Counted from the first letter of the stretch, positions 23,714 through 32,998 are shown. The stretch: DNA of 40,030 bases from Cryobacterium arcticum (GCF_003185895.1 NZ_QHLY01000013.1:1-40030), one strand, 5' to 3'. A program made the numbers and translations. The notes: generated by a model from the sequence alone, not told the origin.

Positions 23714-23739
23714 GAGGCCAATCTGCCTAGAGTGGCCTC
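23714..23739. promoter_or_regulatory. Inverted repeat over the mocR start, candidate operator
   Basis: GAGGCCA (23714-23720) and TGGCCTC (23733-23739) are perfect complements 12 nt apart. The second arm abuts the mocR ATG, and TAGAGT (23728-23733), a -10-like hexamer 6 nt from the ATG, lies between them. Binding here would block the mocR promoter. Confidence 0.6.
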
Positions 23740-25191
23740 ATGTCGCCGAACCAGCTGACCGCCCGCACGCTCGAGTCCCTGCTCGGGGAATGGCGCACCG
23801 ATGGCAGCGCGTACACCGCCCTGGCCGACCGCATCCGGTTGCTCACCCTCGACGGTCGCATCCCCACCGACAGCCGGCTGCCCGCCGAACGTGACCTCGG
23901 CACCCGGCTCGGCCTCAGCCGCACCACCGTCACCGCCGCCTACCGGCAGTTGCGCGACGCCGGCTACCTGCACAGCGTGCAGGGCTCCGGCAGCGTCGCC
24001 CGGTTGCCCGGCACCACCCTCGACCCGGATGCGCCCGCCGCGGCCGCCATTCTCGACCTCGGCCAGGCGGTGCTGCCGGCCTGGCCCGGGCTGGCCGAGG
24101 TGGCCACCCTCGCCGCGGCCGACCTGCCCAAGCACCTCACCGGTTCCGGCTTCGACCCGCTCGGCATCCCCGAACTGCGCCGCGCTCTCGCCGAGCGCTA
24201 CCGGGCCAGGGGGCTGCCTACCGAACCGGAGCAGATCATGGTCACCGTCGGCGCCCAGCACGCCATCGCCCTGCTCGCCCGGGTGCTGATCAATCGCGGC
24301 GACCGGGTGCTGATCGAAACGCCCACCTATCCGCACGCCTACGAAGCCCTGCGGGCGGCGGGCGGGCGCCTCATGCCCGTCTCGGTCACCGCCGACCTGC
24401 CCGGCGCCGACGCCGGCTGGGACGAACCCGCCCTCGTCCAGACCCTCGAGCGCAGCAACCCGGTGCTCGGCTACCTGATGCCGGACTTCCAGAACCCCAC
24501 CGGCCAGACCATGCCGGTTGAACAACGGGAACGAGTGCTGGCCGCCGCCGCCCGCCAGGGCACCGTGCTGATCAGCGACGAGACCATCGGCGAACTCGAC
24601 ATCGACCGGGCAGGCGAGTTCGGCCCGTTCGCCGCCTCGGCCGACCCGGCCAGACCCGACCTGGCGATCACGGTCGGCTCGGTCGGCAAGACGGTCTGGG
24701 GCGGTCTGCGGGTGGGCTGGATCCGCGCCGATGCCGGGCTGATCCGCAAGCTCGCCTCTGCCCGCCTCGCCAACGACCTCGGCACCCCCGTGCTCGAACA
24801 ACTCATCGTCACCCGGCTGTTGCAGGAGCTGCCGGGCATCCTCGAGTCCCGGCGCACCCTGCTGCGAGCTGGCCGCGACCGGCTGGTCACCGGGCTCGCC
24901 GAACGTTTCCCCGAGTGGCAGGTGCCGCAGGTCCACGGCGGTGTGGTGCTCTGGGTCAACCTCGGTCGGCCGGTCAGCTCCCAGCTCTCCCTCGCCGCCA
25001 GAGCCCAGGGCCTGCTCCTGCCGGCCGGCCCGCGCTTCGGCATCGATGGCGCATTCGAGCGGTTCCTGCGCATCCCGTTCTGTTACGGACCCAGCGAAAT
25101 GCCCCGCGCCCTCGACGCTCTCGCAGAGGCCTGGCAGTCGATGCTGCGGCATCCGCTGCCCGACACCGGGTACCTCGCCGACGTGGTGTGA
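23740..25191 (+). CDS. MocR-type GntR regulator with aminotransferase domain
   Basis: A 483-residue fusion of a GntR winged helix (about residues 20-90: GRIPTDSRLPAERDLGTRLGLSRTTVTAAYRQL) and a class I aminotransferase fold (about 130-480). The PLP Lys lies in TVGSVGKTVWGGLRVGW, preceded by the Asn of MPDFQNPTGQTMP and the Asp/Glu of ISDETIGELD. The C-terminal Arg motif is in RFLRIPFCYG. MocR proteins sense PLP or amino compounds and control adjacent genes. The divergent partner is the YczE-type membrane protein, a known MocR arrangement. The start lies 6 nt after TAGAGT and has no Shine-Dalgarno. Confidence 0.92.
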   Translation: MSPNQLTARTLESLLGEWRTDGSAYTALADRIRLLTLDGRIPTDSRLPAERDLGTRLGLSRTTVTAAYRQLRDAGYLHSVQGSGSVARLPGTTLDPDAPAAAAILDLGQAVLPAWPGLAEVATLAAADLPKHLTGSGFDPLGIPELRRALAERYRARGLPTEPEQIMVTVGAQHAIALLARVLINRGDRVLIETPTYPHAYEALRAAGGRLMPVSVTADLPGADAGWDEPALVQTLERSNPVLGYLMPDFQNPTGQTMPVEQRERVLAAAARQGTVLISDETIGELDIDRAGEFGPFAASADPARPDLAITVGSVGKTVWGGLRVGWIRADAGLIRKLASARLANDLGTPVLEQLIVTRLLQELPGILESRRTLLRAGRDRLVTGLAERFPEWQVPQVHGGVVLWVNLGRPVSSQLSLAARAQGLLLPAGPRFGIDGAFERFLRIPFCYGPSEMPRALDALAEAWQSMLRHPLPDTGYLADVV

Positions 25192-25201
25192 ATGTAACCA
25201 G

Positions 25202-25232
25202 ACCGTTCCCGGGCCACGCTTACGGAAACGGT
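25202..25232. repeat. Inverted repeat between mocR and the RND gene
   Basis: Arms ACCGTTCCCG (25202-25211) and CGGAAACGGT (25223-25232) pair at 9 of 10 positions around an 11-nt loop. It could terminate mocR or be an operator near the RND promoter; there is no U-tract. Confidence 0.45.
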
Positions 25233-25258
25233 GACGGCCGGGCCCCTGATGAGATACT
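25231..25258 (+). promoter_or_regulatory. Candidate promoter of the RND transporter, leaderless
   Basis: GTGACG (25231-25236), 16 bp, GATACT (25253-25258), then 6 nt to the GTG at 25265. No Shine-Dalgarno is visible. Confidence 0.5.
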
Positions 25259-25264
25259 GGGCGG

Positions 25265-28200
25265 GTGTCTTTTCTCTCGGTCTTGAGCATGAAAAACCGG
25301 GCGCTGATCGCGCTCATCACCATCGTCGCGGCGATTTTCGGCAGCCTCGCCCTGACCAGTCTCAAGCAGGAGCTGATCCCGTCACTACAGCTGCCGCAGC
25401 TGCTGATCTCGACCAGCTACCCGGGGGCCTCGCCCGAGGTGGTCAACGATGACGTTTCCACGCCCATCGAGACCGCCATTCAGGGCATCGAAGGGCTGGA
25501 GTCCACCTCCACCACCAGCAGCACGAACTCGTCGTTGGTCAACGCCACGTTCACCTACGGCACCGATCTGGTCAAGGCCGAGTCCAAGATCAGCCAGGCG
25601 ATCAACCGCATCAAGACCACTTTGCCCGACGACCTCGACCCGCAGGTGATCAGCGGCAGCATCGACGACTTCCCGGTGCTCTCCCTGGCTGTCTCCGGCG
25701 GTGACGCCGACACCGTCGCCGACCAGCTCACCCGCAGCGTGCTCGGCGACATCCGTGACGTCGACGGTGTGCGCGACGCCGCCCTGGTCGGTGATGTCGG
25801 CCAGCGGGTCACCATCACGCCGGATGCTGCGGCGCTGGCCGCCCGCGGGCTCAGCTCGGCCGCCATCCGCGACGCCCTGCAGCAGAACGGGTCACTCATC
25901 CCGGCGGGCTCGCTCACCGAGGACGACAAGACCCTCTCCGTGCAGGCCGGCACCAAGCTCGGTTCGGCCGACGACATTGCCGCGCTGCCGCTGCTCAGCG
26001 CGCCCACCGCCGCTGCGGCCGGAGCGGCTGAGGCCGGGCCGACCACGATCGGCGACGTCGCCGCCGTCGCCGTGGTCGACAACCCCGTCACCAGCATTTC
26101 CCGGGTCGACGGCGAACCGGCGCTCACCATCTCGGTCACCAAGGTTCCGGCCGCGAACACCGTCGACGTCTCCACCGCGGTGCGGGCGCTCCTGCCGCAG
26201 CTCGAAGACGCGGTACCCGGCACCACCATCACCGTGGTCTTCGACCAGGCCCCGTTCATCCAGGAGTCCATCGACGCCCTCACCCAGGAGGGCATCCTCG
26301 GCCTCGTCTTCGCCGTCCTGGTGATCCTGGTCTTCCTGCTGTCGGTGCGCGCCACCCTGGTCACGGCCATCTCGATCCCCACCTCGGTGCTGATCACCTT
26401 CATCGGCCTGCAGGCGGTGGGCTATTCGCTCAACATCCTCACCCTCGGTGCGCTCACCATCGCCATCGGCCGGGTCGTCGACGACTCCATCGTGGTGATC
26501 GAGAACATCAAGCGGCACCTGGTCTGGGGCGCCGACCGGGCCGACACCATCGTGCGCGCGGTGCGCGAGGTAGCCGGCGCCATCACCGCGTCCACCATCA
26601 CCACGGTCACGGTATTCCTGCCGATCTCCTTCGTCGGCGGTTCCACCGGCGAGCTCTTCCGCCCGTTCGCCCTCACGGTCACGATCGCGCTGTTGGCGTC
26701 GCTGCTCGTCGCTCTCACGATCGTGCCGGTGCTGGCGTACTGGTTCCTCCGTGCGCCGAAGCCCGCCACCGTCACCGATTCACCCGAGGACGAGTCGCCC
26801 GTCGCCATCGATCCGGTCACCGCTCCCGCCGCCCTGGCCTCGGTCGCCACCGGCACCGTGACCACCGCGACGGCCGTGCTGCCGCGCAACCGGCACGCCG
26901 CCCCCGACGTCGACGGCTTCGACGAACGTGATGCCCGCGAACAGCCCAGCCGGCTGCAGAAGGGATACCTGCCTATCATCCGTTGGACCCTGCGGCACTA
27001 CGTGTCCACCCTGCTCCTGGCGGCCCTCGTGCTCGTCGGCACCGTGGCGCTGCTGCCGTTCATGAAGGTCAACTTCCTCGGCTCCACCGGCCAATCCACC
27101 TTCCAGGTCAGCCAGGAACTGCCGGTGGGCACCAGCCTGGCCGCGCAGGATGCCGCTTCCACCGCCGTCGAAGACCTCGTGCGCGGCGTCGACGGCGTCA
27201 GCATCGTGCAGGTCTCCATCGGCGGCGGCAGTGCGTTCGCGGCGTTCGCCGGCGGCGGCTCGTCGTCGAGCACCGTCACCTACTCGGTCACCACCGATGA
27301 CTCGGCCGACGCCGACGCCGTGCAGGCCGAGGTGCGCGACCAACTCGACGGCCTGGAGAACGCGGGCGAGGTCACGGTGTCTTCCGGCGGAGGTTTCGGT
27401 GGCTCCTCCGACATCGAGATCGACATCACCGCGGCCTCGGGCGACGACCTGCAGCAGGCGTCGGATGACATCCTCGCCGCGGTCGGCGACCTCGACGCCG
27501 TGAGCCAGGTGAGCAGCAACCTCGCCGCCTCCCGTCCCTATGTGGCCGTCACCATCGACCGCACCCAGGCGGCCGCCGTCGGCCTGAGCGAACTGGCCCT
27601 CGGCACCCTGGTGTCGCAGGCCATGCAGCCCAGCACGATCGGCTCGATCGTGATCGACGAGGCCACCCTCTCGGTGTACCTGCAGTCGGCGTCGTCACCG
27701 GCCACGACGGCCGACCTGGCCGCCCTGCAGATTCCCACGCTCACCGGGCCGGTGGCGCTCGACACCCTGGCCACGGTGGAACAGGTCGACGGCCCGTCGA
27801 CGCTGACCACCACCAAGGGACTCCGCACCGCGACGGTCTCGGCCACCCCGGACGGCGACGACCTGGGCACCGCCACCGCTCAGGTGTCGGCGGCCCTGGC
27901 CGACACCGGGCTGCCGACCGGCGCCGCGGCGTCGCTCGGCGGCGTCTCGGCCGATCAGACCGAGGCCTTCCAGCAACTCGGTATCGCAATGCTGGTAGCC
28001 ATCCTGATCGTCTACATCGTCATGGTCGCCACCTTCCGCTCGCTGCTGCAGCCGCTGCTGTTGCTGGTGTCGGTGCCGTTCGCGGCCACCGGCGCGATCG
28101 CGCTGCAGGTCATCACCGGCATCCCGCTCGGGGTGGCCTCGCTCATCGGCGTGCTGATGCTGATCGGCATCGTCGTCACGAACGCCATCGTGTTGGTCGA

Positions 28201-28492
28201 CCTGGTCAACCAGTACCGGCGGCGCGGCCAGAGCGTGTTCGATGCCCTGGTGCACGGTGCGTCCCGGCGGCTCCGCCCGATCCTGATGACGGCGCTCGCC
28301 ACGATCTTCGCGCTGCTGCCCATGGCCGTCGGCCTCACCGGGCACGGCGGGTTCATCTCCCAGCCCCTGGCACTGGTCGTCATCGGCGGCCTGGTGTCGT
28401 CCACGGTGCTGACCCTGGTGGTGCTGCCCGTGCTGTACCTCGTGGTCGAGGGCGGGCGGGAAAACCGCCGGTTGCGGCGCGCCTCCCGCTGA
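25265..28492 (+). CDS. RND (AcrB-type) efflux permease
   Basis: A 1075-residue proton-driven exporter of the RND/AcrB superfamily, in the inner membrane. The N-terminal TM (about 10-32) is followed by the periplasmic-type domain ELIPSLQLPQLLISTSYPGASPEVVNDDVSTPIE, then the TM block with GRVVDDSIVVIENIKRHL, whose Asp pair is the proton relay known from AcrB. The second porter domain follows and a second TM block has GIVVTNAIVLVDLVNQYRRRG; AcrB has Lys where Thr-Asn is seen here. A Pro/Ala/Thr-rich loop lies around residues 500-560. No membrane-fusion or outer-membrane partner is adjacent. Such single-gene RND pumps are known in Gram-positives; substrate unknown. Confidence 0.92.
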   Translation: MSFLSVLSMKNRALIALITIVAAIFGSLALTSLKQELIPSLQLPQLLISTSYPGASPEVVNDDVSTPIETAIQGIEGLESTSTTSSTNSSLVNATFTYGTDLVKAESKISQAINRIKTTLPDDLDPQVISGSIDDFPVLSLAVSGGDADTVADQLTRSVLGDIRDVDGVRDAALVGDVGQRVTITPDAAALAARGLSSAAIRDALQQNGSLIPAGSLTEDDKTLSVQAGTKLGSADDIAALPLLSAPTAAAAGAAEAGPTTIGDVAAVAVVDNPVTSISRVDGEPALTISVTKVPAANTVDVSTAVRALLPQLEDAVPGTTITVVFDQAPFIQESIDALTQEGILGLVFAVLVILVFLLSVRATLVTAISIPTSVLITFIGLQAVGYSLNILTLGALTIAIGRVVDDSIVVIENIKRHLVWGADRADTIVRAVREVAGAITASTITTVTVFLPISFVGGSTGELFRPFALTVTIALLASLLVALTIVPVLAYWFLRAPKPATVTDSPEDESPVAIDPVTAPAALASVATGTVTTATAVLPRNRHAAPDVDGFDERDAREQPSRLQKGYLPIIRWTLRHYVSTLLLAALVLVGTVALLPFMKVNFLGSTGQSTFQVSQELPVGTSLAAQDAASTAVEDLVRGVDGVSIVQVSIGGGSAFAAFAGGGSSSSTVTYSVTTDDSADADAVQAEVRDQLDGLENAGEVTVSSGGGFGGSSDIEIDITAASGDDLQQASDDILAAVGDLDAVSQVSSNLAASRPYVAVTIDRTQAAAVGLSELALGTLVSQAMQPSTIGSIVIDEATLSVYLQSASSPATTADLAALQIPTLTGPVALDTLATVEQVDGPSTLTTTKGLRTATVSATPDGDDLGTATAQVSAALADTGLPTGAAASLGGVSADQTEAFQQLGIAMLVAILIVYIVMVATFRSLLQPLLLLVSVPFAATGAIALQVITGIPLGVASLIGVLMLIGIVVTNAIVLVDLVNQYRRRGQSVFDALVHGASRRLRPILMTALATIFALLPMAVGLTGHGGFISQPLALVVIGGLVSSTVLTLVVLPVLYLVVEGGRENRRLRRASR

Positions 28493-28505
28493 CCGCAGGC
28501 TCGCG

Positions 28506-30296
28506 TCAGCCGGCGCCGAGATCGATCCCGTGCGCGGCGAAGAACGGCTGGGCGTCCACCGCGGTGCCGTCGACGCGCACCTCGATGTGCAGGTGGCAGC
28601 CGGTGGAGGCTCCGGTGCTGCCCACTCCGGCGATCACCTGCCCGGCGGTCACCGCGTCCCCGGGACTGACCAGGGTGGCCCCATCCCGGATGTGCGCGTA
28701 GCCGGTGGAGACGCCGTCGCCGTGGTCGATGAGGATCCAGTTGCCGTAGGTGCCCAGCACGCCGGTCTGCACGACGACCCCGGCGCTGGCGGCGTAGACC
28801 GGTGAGCCGCAGGCGGCGCCCAGGTCGGTACCGGAATGGAACGGCTGCACCCCGGGCAGGGGCAGGTCGGGTCGGGGGCCGAAGCCGTCGTTGATGATGC
28901 CCACAGCTGGGGTGGCCCAGCCCTGACCGCTCAGCCGGGCGCCGAGGAGGCCTGCCAGTTGGCTCGCGGCCCGGGCGGAACGACTGGCGGATGCCTGGGC
29001 CGAGTCCGCCAACGCGATCTGGGCGGCCGCGGTGGCAGCGGCGAGGGCCGCGGTGGCCTGGTCGAGGTCGGTCTCTGCGGCGGCAAAGGCCGCCTGCTTG
29101 TCGGCGAGTGGAATCGAGGCCACCGCATCCTGGGCAGCGGTGTATTGGGACTGCAGGGAGTTGGAACGGTTCTCGTCGATCTCCACCTGCTCGCGAATAT
29201 CACCCAGGTTGCCGGTGAGGGTGGCCAGGCGGTCCACGATGCCCATTCGGGCGAGCAAATCGGTGGCTCCCTGGGAGCCGAGCACGGCATCCATTGCCGC
29301 GGTATCCGAGCCGTGCTGCACCATGGCCCGCACCAGGGAGGCCAGCGTGCGGCTGGACACCTCGGCCCGTTGTAGGGCAGCTTCGGCGAGAACCCGAACC
29401 TCATCGACCCGGGTCGTGGCGGCATCGTGGTCGGCGAGGGTGGCCACCAACTCGAGCCTGGCCGTGTCGTAGGCCGATTGTGCGCCGGCGTGCATGGTTT
29501 CGGCTGCGGCCAGGGCGGATGCTGCCCGCGTGGTCGCAAGGGACGGCGCGGCCTCAGCGGGAGTCAGCGCTGCCAGCGGCACCGAGCCCGGCGTGAGGGC
29601 AGAGGGCCAGAGCGGGGTGCCGGATGTCGGTGCCCCGGTCACATCGGTCGGGGTCGGTGGGGCTTGCGGCGGCGTAGGGGTGCCGGTCGGTGGGGGAGTC
29701 GGCGTCGGCTCCGGCGTGGATGGTGCCGTCGCGGTTGGGGTTGGGGTTGGGGTTGGGGTTGGGGTTAGCGTTGGGGTCGGGTTCGGGGTGCCGGTCGGCC
29801 GCGGAGTCGGCGTGGGAGTCGACGTCGGCGGGGCGGATGGCGTGGCGGTGGAGTGCGGCGTGGGTGTTGGGCTGGGCGTGGGCGTGGGCGTGGGCGTGGG
29901 CGTGGGCGTCGAGCCCGGCTCGGTGGGATCGGGGGTTGACCCCGGCGTGGCCGCCGGTGGTGGGGAGACCGTCGGGCCCGGGGTGGGCACGGCCGGCGCC
30001 GGTGACGACGACGGTGAGGGCTCGGGTGACCGGGCCGGGGGCGCGGACGGCCCGGCAGACGCCGGCGGCTTCTCCGAGGGAGACGATGGGGGAGTCAGAG
30101 TCGGAGTCGGAGTCGGGGCCGGCGTCGGTGTCGGTGTCGGTGTCGCGACGGTTGTCGCCGGTGCGAGGAACGGCGGCACCGCGCCGGCGGTGAGCACGAT
30201 GGCGCCGCACACGAGGAGGCCGATCGTCGCGGTCTGGCGGAGTCGGCGCGCGTGGTCGACGCGCCGCGCGCTTCGACCATTCGACGTCAGTGCCAT
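28506..30296 (-). CDS. M23 family peptidase with Thr-Pro-rich stalk and coiled coil
   Basis: A 596-residue surface protein. A hydrophobic segment (about residues 22-44) anchors or exports it. About residues 50-235 are Thr/Pro/Ser/Ala-rich with long TPTP runs. A helical, Ala/Glu/Gln-rich, probably coiled-coil region (about 265-440) follows, then the M23 (LytM) domain with [10 protein letters not shown] (zinc His/Asp), [18 protein letters not shown] and [12 protein letters not shown] (HxH motif). Most likely it cleaves or regulates cleavage of peptidoglycan cross-links. The ATG at 30296 was chosen: a promoter at 30353-30381 rules out the longer frame. The stop is 13 nt from the convergent RND gene. 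Confidence 0.85.
   Translation of the reverse strand: MALTSNGRSARRVDHARRLRQTATIGLLVCGAIVLTAGAVPPFLAPATTVATPTPTPTPAPTPTPTLTPPSSPSEKPPASAGPSAPPARSPEPSPSSSPAPAVPTPGPTVSPPPAATPGSTPDPTEPGSTPTPTPTPTPTPSPTPTPHSTATPSAPPTSTPTPTPRPTGTPNPTPTLTPTPTPTPTPTATAPSTPEPTPTPPPTGTPTPPQAPPTPTDVTGAPTSGTPLWPSALTPGSVPLAALTPAEAAPSLATTRAASALAAAETMHAGAQSAYDTARLELVATLADHDAATTRVDEVRVLAEAALQRAEVSSRTLASLVRAMVQHGSDTAAMDAVLGSQGATDLLARMGIVDRLATLTGNLGDIREQVEIDENRSNSLQSQYTAAQDAVASIPLADKQAAFAAAETDLDQATAALAAATAAAQIALADSAQASASRSARAASQLAGLLGARLSGQGWATPAVGIINDGFGPRPDLPLPGVQPFHSGTDLGAACGSPVYAASAGVVVQTGVLGTYGNWILIDHGDGVSTGYAHIRDGATLVSPGDAVTAGQVIAGVGSTGASTGCHLHIEVRVDGTAVDAQPFFAAHGIDLGAG
29737..29776 (+). repeat. TTGGGG hexamer array with G-quadruplex potential
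   Basis: Five consecutive TTGGGG-spaced G4 tracts (29737-29764) and one more (29773-29776) on the plus strand, which is the template strand of the M23 gene. Read from the minus strand it is ACC CCA repeated, encoding Thr-Pro. Confidence 0.85.
29873..29909 (+). repeat. GGGCGT hexamer array in the M23 gene
   Basis: At least five perfect GGGCGT repeats, again G-rich on the plus strand. On the coding strand this is ACG CCC repeated, another Thr-Pro run with different codons from the 29737 array. A third array (about 30090-30150) uses ACA CCG and ACT CCG. Confidence 0.8.
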
Positions 30297-30352
30297 ACCG
30301 ATTTCGCAATCCCGGTGCAGGAGGGGTGGCCGGTCAACCGGCAAGTGGCGCC

Positions 30353-30381
30353 AGTATCGCACCGCCCCCCGCAGCCCGCAA
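30353..30381 (-). promoter_or_regulatory. Candidate promoter of the M23 peptidase gene
   Basis: On the minus strand TTGCGG (30376-30381), 17 bp, GATACT (30353-30358). Transcription would start near 30346, giving a leader of about 50 nt that includes the palindrome CCGGTCAACCGG (30330-30341). Confidence 0.55.
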
Positions 30382-30474
30382 CGCATCCGTCTGGCGCCGT
30401 GGCAGCGTCTCGCCTGGCGGATTGCGCCCGCTTCAGCCGGAGCGATCCGCCATCAGGGGTGCGCGACCGACGGC

Positions 30475-31665
30475 TCAGCCACCGAGCTGGGCGTGCAGGA
30501 ACGCGGAGACCTCACCGCGCATGGCCGCATCCAGGATCCCGATGGAGTGCAGGCTGCCCGGCACGGTCACGAGCTGGTTGACGATGCCGAGGTCGTCGAG
30601 GTCGGCGGCGTAACCGGAGGACTGGCTCAGCGGAATGAACTCCTCGGTGGACGAGCCGATGAAGACGGGCGGGTCGGAGCGGTCGAGGGAGTTGACCGCC
30701 GACGCATCCTTCGCCGGCGGGCACTCCAAGAGGGACGTGCAGTCGAGGTAGTCCAGCACGATCTGTTCCAGCCCGGATGACCCGCCGGCCACGACGACGC
30801 CGTCATAGCTGAGGTCGACGGGGCCGCTCAGCTCGGCGACCGCCGCAACCCTGGAGCCCTCGGTGAACGATCCACTGCCGCGTGCGCCCAGCAGGGTGGC
30901 GAGGTTGCCGCCGGCCGACCCGCCGAACGCACCGATGCGGTCAGGGTCGATGTTGTAGCTGCCCGCGTTGGCCCGCATCCATTCGACGGCATGGCCGAGG
31001 TCCTCGATCGCGGCCGGAAAACTCACCGACGGCACGAGGCGGTAGTTCACCGAGAACGCCACGAATCCCTCGGATGCGAACCACTCGCACACACCGCGCC
31101 AATCGCTGTTGCCCTTGTCGCCGCGCGCCCAGCTGCCGCCGTGGATCGAGATCACGGCCGGGCGCAGCACGGTCTCGCCGGGCGTGGGGGTGGATTCCTC
31201 CACACCGGCGATGTCGTCGGTGGTTCCCGTCACCGAATCCACTTCCGACCCTGCCGCCGGGTCCGGCTCCGCGGTGGGGTCGACGGACTCCGCGCCGCCT
31301 ACGCCGGCGACCGCACCGCTCCCGTCCCCGGCCGAGTCCTCGGCGAGCTCGTTCGCCGGGTCGACCACGGTCGGGGGTGAGCAGACGTCGAGGGTGAGCT
31401 GGGTGCCGTCGGCCTGGGTGGAGTAGACCACGTCCTCGTCGATCACGGCGGTGCCGGGGGACACGAAGGTGCGGATGCCGACGACTGCGGTGGTGTCCAC
31501 CTCGCTGGCGGTGCCGCCCACCTGGGCGGGTGCCACCGGGCGCAGGTTCCAGTGGGCGCCGGCCACCAGCGCTGTCGCCACGATGGACATGCCGCCGGCG
31601 TAGGCGATGAAGATCACGAGAAAGCGTCGGGAGCCAAGTCCGAAAATGCGGCGACCGGTGCTCAC
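30475..31665 (-). CDS. Membrane-anchored alpha/beta hydrolase (esterase/lipase-like)
   Basis: A 396-residue protein with a GTG start and AGGAG 5 nt upstream. A hydrophobic segment (about residues 11-35, RRFLVIFIAYAGGMSIVATALV) anchors or exports it. An acidic/Thr-rich linker (about 95-165) leads to a BD-FAE/HSL-type esterase domain: VISIHGGSWARGDKG (oxyanion), IGAFGGSAGGNLATLLG (nucleophile Ser), an acid near PPVFIGSSTEEF and His in GSLHSIGIL near the C-terminus. Most likely it acts outside the cytoplasm on a carboxyl ester. It is in line with the M23 gene, 178 nt apart, which has its own promoter. The substrate is unknown. Confidence 0.82.
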   Translation of the reverse strand: MSTGRRIFGLGSRRFLVIFIAYAGGMSIVATALVAGAHWNLRPVAPAQVGGTASEVDTTAVVGIRTFVSPGTAVIDEDVVYSTQADGTQLTLDVCSPPTVVDPANELAEDSAGDGSGAVAGVGGAESVDPTAEPDPAAGSEVDSVTGTTDDIAGVEESTPTPGETVLRPAVISIHGGSWARGDKGNSDWRGVCEWFASEGFVAFSVNYRLVPSVSFPAAIEDLGHAVEWMRANAGSYNIDPDRIGAFGGSAGGNLATLLGARGSGSFTEGSRVAAVAELSGPVDLSYDGVVVAGGSSGLEQIVLDYLDCTSLLECPPAKDASAVNSLDRSDPPVFIGSSTEEFIPLSQSSGYAADLDDLGIVNQLVTVPGSLHSIGILDAAMRGEVSAFLHAQLGG

Positions 31666-31701
31666 GGATGCTCCTGTATGCGCTGGGTGCGGGTACTCCC
31701 G

Positions 31702-31731
31702 AGAATAGATTGGCCGGCCCCGCGGTGCTAA
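31702..31731 (-). promoter_or_regulatory. Candidate promoter of the membrane esterase gene
   Basis: On the minus strand TTAGCA (31726-31731), 18 bp, TATTCT (31702-31707). The transcript would start near 31695, giving a leader of about 30 nt that includes the AGGAG ribosome-binding site. Confidence 0.45.
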
Positions 31732-31795
31732 TCGGCGCCAGTGCACCCGCAGGCCGGGCGCGTCGCGCCGGTGCACCCGGGTCAGTCGAGCCGGG

Positions 31796-32902
31796 TCAGG
31801 CGGACGTCGGAGCGTCCCTGGTGATCCCCGGCCGCAGCGCGGCGATCATCCGGGTCAGGTCCAGGGTTGCCGCGCTGGCGGCTAGGATCGCCTCTGCACC
31901 GAGGTCGCGCTGGTCGTGGATCGCCTGGTTGAGGGCGGCGATGGCGTCGTCCGCCGCTCTCAGGGTGCCGGGGTCGGCAGTGCCGGTGTCCCACTCCTCC
32001 ACCACCGCGGCCGTCGCGCGGGCGGCCTCGCTGAGCGGCGGGCGCAGTGCGGCGGGCAGTTCCACCGGCACCGGGGTACCCCAGGCCGCCCCGGCGAGCA
32101 CATCGGTGAGGTCACGCACATAGAAGGTGACATTCTCCAGCGCCGCGAGGTCGTCGTAGTCATGACTGAGGTCATGCGGGCGGATGCGCTCCCGCGGGTT
32201 GATCCTCCGGCTTTCGTCCACCTCGGCCAGAGCGTGCCGCACCGCCGTGGTGGTGCTCAACAGGGTTTGGCCCTGGGCGGACCACTCGCCTTCGGCAGGC
32301 GGCCAACTGGCGTCGAGCGCATCCGCCAGATCAGCCAGGTGCCGGCCGAGCGAACCGCGCAGCCTGGAGAGTTCCGTGGCCGCGGCGGTCACGCGCACGG
32401 GCGGGGCGACCAGCAGGTTCACCGCGAGGCCGACGACGACGCCGAGGGTCATCTGCGACACGTACCCGATCGAATACCCGTCGGCGTTCGGTCCGCCCAC
32501 GATCAGCACGAACAGGCCCGCGATCGGCACGTAGTCCCGCCCGGCCCCGAGCTGACGGATGCCACCGAACAGCATGCCGACGCCGACGACGAGCGCCACC
32601 GTGAGCACGCTCGGCTCGCTGAAGATGATCACCGCGGCCGCCAACCCGATCCCGATCACCAGCCCGGCCAGGGTCTGGGCCGCGTTCTTCACCGACCCCA
32701 TCAGGGTCGGGAAGCTGGCCACGATCACGCCCAGAGGCGCGTAATAGGGGTAGTCGTCCGCCACTCCGGGCATGAACGGGGCCAGCTTCCAGGCGATGGC
32801 CACCGCGATCGCCGTTTTCGCCGCCAGCAGCAACCGCGGATGCGCGACCGCGGCCTTTGCGAGGCCGCCGGTCGCGCGGAGGGATAATTCGCGTTTGGGC
32901 AT
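31796..32902 (-). CDS. FUSC/aromatic-acid-exporter family membrane protein
   Basis: A 368-residue protein with six or so transmembrane helices in its first 185 residues (LLLAAKTAIAVAIAWKLAPFMPG; YYAPLGVIVASFPTLMGSVKNAAQTLAGLVIGIG; VALVVGVGMLFG; YVPIAGLFVLIVGG; QMTLGVVVGLAVNLLVAPPV), then a soluble helical C-terminal domain. The APLGVIVASFPTLMGSVKN-QTLAG pattern is the FUSC/ArAE signature; these proteins are thought to export aromatic acids. The ATG at 32902 is favoured over an upstream TTG because CAGAAT lies 6 nt away. Confidence 0.82.
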   Translation of the reverse strand: MPKRELSLRATGGLAKAAVAHPRLLLAAKTAIAVAIAWKLAPFMPGVADDYPYYAPLGVIVASFPTLMGSVKNAAQTLAGLVIGIGLAAAVIIFSEPSVLTVALVVGVGMLFGGIRQLGAGRDYVPIAGLFVLIVGGPNADGYSIGYVSQMTLGVVVGLAVNLLVAPPVRVTAAATELSRLRGSLGRHLADLADALDASWPPAEGEWSAQGQTLLSTTTAVRHALAEVDESRRINPRERIRPHDLSHDYDDLAALENVTFYVRDLTDVLAGAAWGTPVPVELPAALRPPLSEAARATAAVVEEWDTGTADPGTLRAADDAIAALNQAIHDQRDLGAEAILAASAATLDLTRMIAALRPGITRDAPTSA

Positions 32903-32908
32903 CGAACG

Positions 32909-32938
32909 ATTCTGCACGATCCCCTCGCCCGCTCCCAA
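32909..32938 (-). promoter_or_regulatory. Candidate promoter of the FUSC gene, leaderless
   Basis: On the minus strand TTGGGA (32933-32938), 18 bp, CAGAAT (32909-32914), then 6 nt to the ATG at 32902. Confidence 0.5.
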
Positions 32939-32969
32939 TCGTCGAGTCCTGGCTCGAGCGTCCCGACCG

Positions 32970-32998
32970 CTGACCTCAGCGCACCGTTGGCATACAAT
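32970..32998 (+). promoter_or_regulatory. Promoter of the NAD(P)-binding protein gene
   Basis: CTGACC (32970-32975), 17 bp, TACAAT (32993-32998). The transcript would start near 33005, giving a leader of about 40 nt that contains AAAGGAG 6 nt before the GTG. Confidence 0.6.

Noticed and set aside
29494..30780. Gly/Val-repeat protein on the plus strand
   Set aside because: Complement of the Thr-Pro repeat of the M23 gene, so the glycine-valine pattern is a by-product.
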